Below are positions 1 to 9,900 of a stretch of DNA of 10,236 bases, piece by piece. The DNA is from Gryganskiella cystojenkinii. Taxonomy: Eukaryota > Mortierellomycota > Mortierellomycetes > Mortierellales > Mortierellaceae. The stretch covers positions 6,595 to 16,830 of the forward strand of contig JAAAIG010000829.1 in NCBI GenBank assembly GCA_015852425.1, written 5' to 3'. The notes under the pieces were generated by a model. That model made no database searches, was not told where the DNA came from, and worked only from the letters and a program-made list of their open reading frames with translations. The position numbers were made by a program, and so were the translations under genes. How positions within the stretch are numbered: position 1 is the first letter of the stretch; every line of letters begins with the position of its first letter.

Positions 1-409
1 AGGGGGGGGGGGGGGGGGAGAGACTAAAGATGGTATATCGCCACGGAGAAAATCAGCATGAATGCATCTTAGAAAGAAAGAGAAAGGGGGACCAAGAGTG
101 AAGAGGTCAAATGAACAATTTGACCATGGTTGTCAGGACGACAAAAAAAATATGTAATTGGTCTCCATCTTGACAATCTGAAAGAAAAAAAGAAAAAAGA
201 ACTGAGAAAGCAGTGTACGATTGAATAGAATAAAAGTAAAGAAAGAAATATCACATTGTCACCATGCAAAGGGAAAGCAACTAAGCGAAAGAAAGGGCAA
301 AAGAAAACCAACACAACGGCTCTCAATGGTCAACCCATCCCACCCATCCCAATTTCCATCCCATCGTTTCCCGCCGGCGGTCCTCCTGTACCTCGAACCC
401 ACTTCAGTA
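1..409. other. Upstream intergenic stretch with no supported gene
   Basis: The stretch is purine-rich on the + strand up to about 310, then turns C-rich with several CCCATCC-like words around 334-365. Short open frames exist on both strands but they are low-complexity (Phe/Ser/Leu-rich or Lys/Arg-rich), have no recognisable motif and show no codon bias like that of the main gene. I see no RNA gene. It probably contains distal promoter sequence of the downstream gene. The last upstream ATG before the coding start lies at 326-328. Confidence 0.6.
2..18. repeat. G homopolymer at the left edge of the window
   Basis: Seventeen consecutive G bases directly at the window start, flanked by A. It may mark a contig end or a poorly resolved homopolymer; nothing functional can be said about it. 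Confidence 0.8.
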
Positions 410-464
410 CCTTTTTTCTTTTCTTCTTTTCTTTTCTCTTTTCTTTTTTTCTTTCTTCTTCCTT
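410..464 (+). promoter_or_regulatory. 55-nt pure pyrimidine (CT) tract, probable core-promoter element
   Basis: Every base from 410 to 464 is C or T. CT-rich tracts just upstream of transcription starts are common in fungal promoters, especially of well-expressed genes. It sits about 450 nt upstream of the start codon, so transcription would begin downstream of it and give a long leader. No convincing TATA box was found near it. The regulatory role is inferred from composition and position only. Confidence 0.4.
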
Positions 465-912
465 GTTCGCATCACCTTGTCTAGACATTGTGCACCTGAA
501 TTCAAGAAGAGACATTCCCCCTCCTCAATTCACTCCATCCCAATTCATTCATCACTTTCACCCTCACTCTCTTCAACGCTGTTCCCAACCAATATCGACA
601 GGAAACACCAACCAACAACTCAAAAAATCCAATTTCTCGAACAGAAGAAAAAACGCGCGTTTCTACTAACAGAACTAACCTCTCTTTCTTTTTAACGAAG
701 CCCCTCCACCCCAAAAGCAACTTCTTTCCACTCTCTTCCTTTTTTTTGAGAGAACTGTATCTATTGTAAATACAAAAAAAATCACTTTAGGGTCAAAGAA
801 AAAAAAGAAAACCTCCTCCCTTTTTTTTTATCTATCCCCGGCCACCATCCCGCGAACAGGAAAACAAAAAGAAAAGAAAACCAAACCAAAAAAAGTAAAA
901 AAAAACATCATT
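465..912 (+). other. Probable transcribed leader (5' UTR region), ATG-free and A-rich near the start codon
   Basis: No ATG occurs anywhere from 329 to 912, so a ribosome scanning any transcript that starts in this region would reach ATG 913 first. The last 50 nt before the start are strongly A-rich with few T or G, as in leaders of efficiently translated fungal mRNAs. The frame of the start codon has a stop at 694-696, which bounds any N-terminal extension, and no in-frame ATG lies between that stop and 913. The transcription start and any leader intron cannot be fixed from sequence. Confidence 0.5.
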
Positions 913-3900
913 ATGGCAGGCTCCCCTTCGTCTTCGTCTCGGTCCAGCAGAGTCTTGTCCTTCCCCACGGGCACCTTTTATATCCAGACTGGTACTGGAC
1001 TCGTTCTGGACATCGAGTCGGGTTTCCTCAAAGATCCCCTGAAGGCCAATGCTCGTGTCGAGTTGAACCATCGCAAGTCGACCAAGAGCAGTGCAGAGTC
1101 AATCCCTCAATTGGAGCAACAGCTTTGGAAGACTGAGGATGGCTATATCGTCAATGTCCGAACTGGTCACGTCTTGGATATCCAAGGAGGTAAGCAATTG
1201 ATAAAAAAGAAATTCTATTTTTTTTTTTATTGCACAAAAAGACTTCGCGGACACACGATGGACATGTACTTCAAAAGATGCGAACAAAAAAAAAAAAATG
1301 ACGGGAAGAGTCGCGAAGAAAGGTCTTCTATTTCGTAAGGACAGTAGACAGTTCAACGGTCCAGCCCGTGGGAATCAAATCTCGAGAGGAGGGGGAGAGA
1401 ATTCTTTGTTTATTGGAAACAGAAAAAAGGTTGCGAAAATGCCACTTGAAAAAAAAAATGTCCTGCATGCATGAATATTCAGGGGACGAAGCGGGGAATA
1501 GATGGGAAAAGGGGGTGGTGACTGAGAAGAGAAAGATAGTGGTACCGAAGGGAATATTTTTTATTCGTTTCTGGATCCATTTGGGTTCCCTCCCATTGCT
1601 ATGCTTCGCTTGACTAAGCATGAAACAGGTTAAACTAACCATCGGTACTCTTTATATTGTTCTTTCTCTCGTTGCCACATTAACAACTACATCATAACAA
1701 TAGGTGCTGTCCGTGCTGGCTCCCGTGTCATCCAGAACGTTCGCAAGACCGGCAAGGTAACAAAAAATCGACGATGTGGTTTATGTGTATTTGAGATTCA
1801 TTGGAGGCAACCAAAAAAAACCTGCTGGTACTCACCAATTATCAACTCGTATAACATCCTATTATTTAGGATGCTGTTGGCCAACACTGGCACAACGATG
1901 ACGGTGTCTTGACCTTGGCCAGTAACCCCAAGTTCGTTGTCACGGTCGACGGTGACCCATCTCGTGACGGTACTCGCATCACTATCCAGGAAAAGAAGGC
2001 ATACAACGAGAAGCAAAAATGTAAGCTCGCTGATTTTTTCGCTTTTCTTCTTTTGCTCTTTTTGCGTGTGCTTTGTTGTCATCGAGCAGCAGGGGCAATG
2101 CACAGGCTTATCTTTTTGCTCTGCAGCTGCATGGCTGACAGAGCGAAAGACAGAGATTTTCTTGGGGGATGAATGGGGTATGCTCACAATCCCAAACTTG
2201 CTCATGCTCTCTTTTTTTACTCATGCTCAAAATATATTTTTTCTTCTTTTTGCACTTTCGCTTGTTGAATATCTTCTTACTTCGCAGGGTATTACCCCGG
2301 TGGTGCCGACAGCCGTCCCGCCTCGCCCTCGCCTTCTAGAGCAGAATCGATCTCGATCAGACCCGACAACTTCCCGACCAGCTGGTTCTATATCAAGTCG
2401 CAAGCCTCAGGTCTCGTAGTCGATATCGAGCATGGTTATTTCACAGATCCTATGAAGGCCGGTGCCCGTGCAGAGATGAACCACCAAAAGATCGATAACG
2501 GTGACGGTCGTCATTCCCTTCTCGAGCTTCAGCTCTGGCGGTACGAGTCTGGTTTCTTGATCAACCGTCGTACTGGACTGGTCCTCGATATCCAAGGAGG
2601 TAAAACGAAACATCCAAATCAATCACATTCAAGCAACGCACGTTGTTGTCAAAAGTTAAACCCCTTACTTCCCGAGCTCACAATCATAACCTTGTCTGTT
2701 TCCCGTGTTCTCTCTCTTCCGTTTTCCTCTTTTTTTTCTGAACCACAGGCACCCTCAAATTGAATGCCAGAGTTGTCCAGTGGCAACGCAAGGCCGGAAA
2801 GGTACATGCTTTACTTCTATTCAGATATACCTTCGTTGTCATAGCACGGTATCTAACATTCCATTCAAATCGATAATAGGACGCACATAATCAGCACTGG
2901 TTCTACGAGAACGGTTTCATCGCCAACGTCTACAATTCCCGTCTCGTTTTGGACATTGATGGTGACGGTTCAAAGGATGGTGCCAAGATCGCCATTGGCG
3001 AGCGCAAGGCCACTGCCAACGCCGACCAGCAATGTAAGACTGTCCTTTCTCATCAATTGCGCGCATTCGTATTTCAATGAGCAAAAAGACAGGCAACAAA
3101 GTTGGAAATTGTGAAAGAAAGAAATATGGACGAAACATTTATTCAGAGCCGAGTAGCCTAATATTAGAACTTTTTGTCATTACTTTCCAACTAAATAGGG
3201 ATTTTGGAGGAGGCTCGTTTCTCATGGCTGGTCGCTCCCTCCAGCACTAGCACCATCGAGGTCCAGGAGCGCGAGAGTAAGAAAATGGAGAAGAGAAAAT
3301 CATTCTCTTTGCTATTGGTTCTTCTAGAACAGTCGACTGATATGCTGTTTTGTTATTGAAATGTACTTTTTGTAGTCGTTGTCTCAACCCCTGCCCCCAC
3401 GACGACGACGGCATTGCCCACCAGCGGTTGGTTCTACATCAAGTCGCTCTCGTCCGGTCATGTCATCGATGTCGAGGGTGACAGCATGGCCCCCAACCTG
3501 GTCATCACTAGCATCCAGGTCACAACCGCATCCGAGAACGATTACGCCAAGATTGAATCCCAGCTCTGGAGATACCAGGAAGGTCAATTGATCAACCGCA
3601 GATCTGGCCTGGTGCTTGATTGCAAGCAAGGTGTCGTCCGTTATGGTGCACGTCTCATGCAGGCTATTGCTAAGCAGGGCAAGGAAGCCCAGCACCAGCG
3701 CTGGGAGTCCGTCAACGGTGCCTTGGTCATCCAGGGCAAGCCCACGTTTGCTGTTGACATCGAGGGTGATGGTTCCAAGGCCGGCTCTCGCCTGTCGTTG
3801 CAGCGCCCCAAGGCCCAAAACAACCTTGACCAGCAATGGGTCTTTCAGGTCGCTACCTTTGAGTGGTTGCAGTTTGAGCGTGTTATCACCCGCCACATCA

Positions 3901-6900
3901 CTGGTAAGAAGACAATTCGAAAGTCCTTCATGGGAGCCATAGATAACAAGGGTGGGTGAGATGACTTCAAGTTTTATTGACCACTCACTCTATTCATTAT
4001 TTTGTTCCAATTAGAAAAAACCATCACCAGCTCCCAGGTTGTTGAACTCCAGAGCGATGACTGGTTCTATATCAAGTCTGCGAACGGTTACGTCATGGAT
4101 CTTGAGGCCGGTTGGATCACCTCGCCTACGGACGTCGGTGCTTACATCTCGATGAGGAAGCAACGTTCTCTTGAGGACTCAGACAAGTCATTGGTCGAGC
4201 GCCAGTTGTGGCGTTATGAGGACGGTTACTTTATCAACCGCAGAACCAACTATGTCATTGATGTCAACGGTCGCTCGGCTGTCGTCGGCGTCAAGTTGGT
4301 TCAGCACCACAAGGCAACGACGGAAGAGGATGGCCAGAACAACCAGCTGTGGAACGTTGTCGACGGTAACATTCAATTGCGTCACAACCAGAAGCTGATC
4401 ATCAATGTTGTCCATAACGGCGATGGTTCCCGTGTTCAGTTGGTCGAGAACAAGGCTTCTCAGAACACTACCGTCAGCAACTGTAAGTCGGAATACTCTC
4501 GAGATAAAAGTGAGTCTACACCATCGGTTTTTTTACTAACTTTCGCACTCAATACTTTGTTGCAAAAAAATCAGGGATTTTGGAGGTTGCTCGTGCTACA
4601 TTCTTGACCCGCGAGAGAATCCCCTCTCGTTCTGTCTCGTACAGAGAGGAGTTGGAGGAGGCCAAAATCTCTATCCATGCCGCCTTCCCCAACCAGACCT
4701 GGTTCTACATCAAGTCCAAGGCTTCCGGTTTGGTCTTGGATATCGAGCACGGATTCTTCCGTGATCACTCCAAGCCCGGTGCGTACATTGAGCTCAACAA
4801 CCAAAAGTTGCTTGCTTCGTCCAAGAGACACGCGCTTTTGGAGCTTCAACTCTGGAAGTACCAAGATGGTTACATCATCAACCGTCGTACGGGATTGGTC
4901 TTGGATGTCTCCCAGGCGACTTTGGTCTCTGGTACCCGTGTGATCCAGTGGACACGCAAGACCGAGGGCAAGGAGAACCAGCAGTGGGCGGTCTCCAACG
5001 GATTCATTCATTTGAAGTCCAACCCCAACTTGGTCCTCGATGTCGATGGTGACGGTACCCGTGATGGTGCCCGTGTCTCCATCAAGGAGCGCAAGGAGAA
5101 GAAGAACCTTGACCAGCGCTGTACGTGTTTGTTTTATTTGCCCATCAGCGAACCTTATTTTAAGTGTGATACATCACCATATCACTCTTTTACCAGAGAT
5201 CGATAACTGACTCTTTATTTCGTCGCCATCATCATCAATAGGGTCCTTTGAGGAGGTCCACTTCACATGGTTGAAGGCCGAGAGGGACTACACTGAGACC
5301 GATGTCGAGCTCTTGAAGGAGTACGAGACCACTCACCTCGCTCGCGTCGTCGAGCACAACATCCCTCCAGTCGACTGCTGGTTCTACTTGAAGTCTGGTA
5401 TCAACGATCTCGTCCTCGAGCTCGAGCACGGTCGTCAGATCCAGCACCTCAAGGCAGGTACTCATGTCCACTTGGCTCACCAAAAGCTCAAGTCTGGCAA
5501 GCACTCGCATGCTTTACTCGAGCTCCAGCTCTGGCGATTCCAGGATGGTCTCATCATCAACCGTCGCTCTGGTCTGGTCCTCGCTGTGGACAAGAGTAAG
5601 TGATTTCCCCTACTCTCTTTTCTGCCTCTCTCTCTCACTCACTTGCGCGCTGTGGCTCTTGAGAAACAATGCCGTATCTAACAACTTTTCTTCACTCTCT
5701 CTTTTTCAATAGTCGAGGGCAACGCCAAGTTGATCCAGACCACCAACACTGGTGCTGATACCCAGCGCTGGACTATCAGCAACGGCATCATCCGTCTTGC
5801 TGTCCGCAAGGAGTTTGTCCTCTTTTTGTCCTATGGTCGCCAGGGCTCTCGCGCCTTCATCCGCAAGGAGCGCAAGGGAGAGTTGCTCCAGAAATGTAAG
5901 AACCTCGTACAACATGGTTTCGATGCGTGAAGGGTAGTTTGAACAGGTCTTGTTCTAACACAAAACTAATATATTTTTCCATTTACAGGGTCTTTCGCCG
6001 AGGTCCACTTCTCTTGGTTGACTTTGGAGCCTATCGTCACCGAGCAGACCGAGGAGGAGCTTGATGTCTTGAACGAGAGCGAGGTGACCTTCTTGACTCG
6101 CGAGCAGGCCCGCACTCGTAAGTTGGATTACTTCTCCCATTGCTCGTACTTCTTTATCCGTACCTCGAACGGCTATGTGGTTGATATCGAGCATGGTCTT
6201 GGCAAGAACCATATGAAGGTCGGTGCTTATGCCTCGGTTCACCCCCAGACCACCGCCGCTTCGGCCAACCAGCACGCTATCTTGGATATCCAGCTCTGGA
6301 CCCTCAAGGATGGCTACCTGATTAACAAGCGCACCGGTCTTGCCCTGACCATTGAGGGCGATGCCAAGCAGGGCGCGCGTCTCGTCCAGGCTTTGCACAA
6401 GAACGCGATCAAGTGGACAATCGAGGGTGGTTACATCTTCCCTGTGGAGCACTCTCACTTGGCCCTCAACATCCGTGATGGACATGTCATCCTCGTCGAG
6501 CGCACCACCTCCATTACTTGTAAGTTGTTCCTTTTCAAAACTTTTTTTTGCTTTGCTGTATCATGATAATAGGGTTTCGCTGATGTTTGCTTTATCAAAT
6601 TGATATTCATACAGGGAGCGTCTATGAGGTCTCGTTCTCTTGGCTCATCTGGACCGAGGTTGTCTACCTCGAGGTTGAGAACAGAGAGGACTTTGAGTTC
6701 TACGAGGAGTTCGAGGAGATTGTCATGCGTTCCTCCGCTAGCTGTAAGTGTATTTTTTACGTACTTCTTGACGATCTAAAAGCAGCTCTTTTACGTAGTA
6801 GAGAGTCTTGACAAATTATTTTTTGCCGCTCCTTGTGAATAGCCAATGAGGTCATCGAGTACGCCGAGACTGAGCAGTACGTCGTTGCCCCAACTGAGTC

Positions 6901-9900
6901 CTGGTTCTACTTAGTCGCTGGCAACAAGGTCGCTTCGATCTCCTCCTCCCACCTCTTGGAGAAGGGTGCCGAGGGAGCCTCCGTCCACCTCGTGATTCAG
7001 AAGCGTTTCTCGTCTGTTTCTCGTCACGCCTTGGTCGAGCTCCAGCTCTGGAAGTTGGTTGACTCTTACATCATCAACCGTTTCACAGGATTGTACTTGA
7101 CCGCCACCGCGGAGGGTAACCTTATCACGTCGGCCAAGCAGGTGGATTCGTCTCGTCAGCAATGGTCGTTCTCTGAGCAGGGCGAGTTGTCTTTGATCTC
7201 GAACAACAATGAAGTCGTCGACTTTGTCAATGACAAGGCCGTCTTGGTCGAGCGCTCTGTCTCTCAGACCATCTGGTTGTACGAGACCACCAACTTTAGC
7301 TGGTTGTCGACTGAGAGCGCCGCCAGTACCAAGGAAATCGAGCGTGAGATCACCGAGTACAGAACCGTCTACACCCGCTACGTCCAGTACATCACCAAGT
7401 ACACTATCACGACTACCACCACCCGCACTATCACCCGCTACATTGTCCGTGTTCATCCTCAGTGCTCTTTGGATAATGCCACGGTCGTGGAGCGCAACGG
7501 AACTATCTGGGCCACTCACTTGGTCGAGGCCGGTACCAACGTCCACTACGAGATGCAGCTCTTGCTCAACAACACCGAATCTGTCTACTACATCTACGTC
7601 CAGTGGGGATCCACCAACGGTTCCTTGGAGGGACCCTACAAGACCGTCGAGGAGGCCGAGATCACCTACAAGGAGATGTTTGCTGACAAGATCGGTGTCG
7701 AGTGGAGCGAGCGCGACAACGCCTCTGCCCTTGGTGAGAGCTGGTCGACTGTCGAGGTCGAGTACGATACCATTACGGAGGAGCGAGAGGAGAAGGCCGG
7801 TGGTGGTCAGGTTGTTCAGAAGCAGATTGGAACGACCCGAACCACATCTACTTCTACCCAGTCCGCTCGCCAGTCCTTGGTCGATGTTCACTGCCCCATT
7901 GCCGAGCAGGTTCAGGTCTTCTATGACTCAGAGAGCTACCACACTGCTTTGACCCAGAGAGCCACGGGCATCACCTATGTCTACCAGATGCTCTACAACT
8001 ACATTACCAAGACCTATTACGTCTACCTCCGTTGGGGTGAGAGCGAATACAGTCTCGATGGACCATACGAGACCGTGGAACAGGCCAAGTCCGTCTTCAC
8101 CACCAAATACCGCGAGACCTTCGGTGTCACTTGGGAGCAACGCACCACCGTCACCAACAGTAAGTGCTTAACGGCAATATTGAATGCTATCCTTGTAAAC
8201 TTGAAGGACAACTGAGCGGCCAACTGATTTTTTTTCACAATTTTTTCATTTAGCTGAGTGGTCCATTGTTCAGCACGAGTTCGAGACTGAGGAGGAGATC
8301 CTTACTGTCGTCTCAGATGATGAGGACGAGCAGGTCGAGCAGATTACCACTGTCGTCTCTGGAGATCGTACTGCTGTCGCTGCCGATAACACTGTGACTT
8401 ACCACCAGTCCATCGAGACCGTTGTCGATGACAAGGCCACTAAGGAGTCCTCCACCGTCACCGAGACCTCTACCAAGGTTCTTGAGGCCTCCAAGCCCGC
8501 CATCTCCAAGGAATCTTCTTGGTTGCGCCGTCTTGCCACTGGTGTCGCCGCTGGTGCCGGGGTTGTTGCTGCTGGTGCCTTGACTCAAGTCGATGGCGTC
8601 TGGAAGCGCACCGTCAAGGTCCTCACTACCCGCAAGGCTCATGTCGACAAAGTTGTTCCCTTCTACGAGACTTCCTATGTCTACTACGATGATAGCGAGG
8701 TCTACGATGCTCAGTTGGTTGAGAAGTCGACTGGCGTCAAGTACGTCACCCAGTTGATCTACAACACTACCGAGCATGTGTACTACGTTTATATCCGTTA
8801 CGATGAGACCAACTACAAGCTCGACGGACCCCACAAGACAATTGAGGAGGCCAAGTCTGCTTTCCACGTAACTTACCGTGACAACTTTGGTGTCAGCTGG
8901 GAGGAGCGCCAGACCACTGTCAGCGAGCGCTGGTCGTACGAGGAGCAGTCCTATGAGACCTTCGAAGAGATCGAAGAAGTGGAGGAGATCTATGATGAGA
9001 CCGAAGCCGCCACCATTATTGCTCGCGAGCAGGAGGTCGTCGTCGATGATCGCACCAAGACCACCGAGGCTTCTACCACTGTCATCCAAGGCAAGAAGGT
9101 CTTGAGCACTGTTGAAGAAACGACTGTTATCGTTGATGAGGATGTCGTCAACAAGAGAACCGTTGTCGCCGATACCACCACCGAGAACAAGGTCTCTGTC
9201 GAAACCACTGTTGAAGAGGTTGTGTCCGACGTTGCGGTCACTGAGGAGGTTTCCGGGGTCAAGTCTACTGATACCATCACTGAGATCACAACTGAGAAAC
9301 AGGTTGCGGTAGTTGCTCACCCTGCCATTTCCAAGGAGTCGTCCTGGTTCCGCCGCATTGCTACTGGTGCTGGAGTTGCTGCTGTTGGTGCCCTTACTCA
9401 GGTCGATGGTGTCTGGAAGCGCACTGTCCGAGTGCTCACCACTCGGAAGGCAAAGGTTGATGAAGTTATTCCATTCCACAAGCATGCCTACGTCTACTAC
9501 GACAATGAGGTCTATGACGCTACCTTGATTGAGAAGACCACTGGCGTCACTTACGTTACACAGTTGATCTACAACACCGAGGAGCGTGTATACTACGTCT
9601 ACTACCGTTACAGTGAGACTGACTACAAGCTCGACGGTCCTCACAAGACTGTCGAGGAAGCCAAGTCAGCTTTCCAGGTTACTTATCGCGACAACTTTGG
9701 TGTCGAGTGGACCGAGCGTGAGACCACCGTCAATGGTAAGAGTCTGTTTTACGCAACCAATACAGCCTTGTGTCTGAACCCATACTAATATTCATTATGT
9801 TGTGAATTTTTTCTACTGATAGACAAATGGACTTACGAGGTCAAGACCTATGAGACCGTTGAAGAGACCGAGGAAGTCGAGGAGATCTTGGATGAGGCGG

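Larger units (their letters stand above)
964..2289 (+). other. Beta-trefoil module 1 (exons 1-3 and first bases of exon 4)
   Basis: Residues about 18-161. It opens with TFYIQTGTGLVLDIESG. The three QxW positions are QLW, QHW and QKW, the classical (QxW)3 signature of the ricin-B fold. The Asp of each LDI/LDV-type motif is present in the first two subdomains, and the third carries a VDGDPSRDGTRI loop. Introns fall after the second-subdomain LDIQG (phase 1), after RKTGK (phase 0) and inside the Trp codon of QKW. Module 2 has introns at exactly the same three places. Confidence 0.8.

Noticed and set aside
380..410. tRNA-like CTCGAACC box
   Set aside because: The word resembles a T-loop, but no acceptor, D-arm or anticodon arm can be built around it on either strand.
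69..515. Small open frames on both strands in the upstream region
   Set aside because: They are low-complexity products of purine and pyrimidine tracts, with no conserved motif, no splice logic and no codon bias like that of the real exons.
913..980. N-terminal signal peptide
   Set aside because: The first 17 residues are Ser/Arg-rich with no hydrophobic core, so secretion by the classical route is unlikely.
1368..1613. 81-codon + strand frame inside intron 1 as a nested gene or alternative exon
   Set aside because: No motif, atypical codon use and no matching splice-site pair that would keep the frame; the homologous introns in modules 2 and 6 contain no such sequence.
2880..5120. DxDGDGxxDG loops in trefoil modules read as EF-hand or other calcium loops
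   Set aside because: The loops sit at the third-subdomain position of each trefoil just before a QxW. They lack the flanking helices and the 12-residue spacing with a terminal Glu that an EF-hand needs.
6911..7891. 326-codon open frame on the - strand
   Set aside because: It is the shadow of exon 15 for the same codon-bias reason. The + strand frame has clear domain homology and consistent splice sites.
8313..9644. 443-codon open frame on the - strand
   Set aside because: It lies opposite exon 16 and exists because the coding strand almost never uses TTA, CTA or TCA in frame. Its protein is a Leu/Val/Asp/Ser-rich mirror of the repeats with no independent motif.
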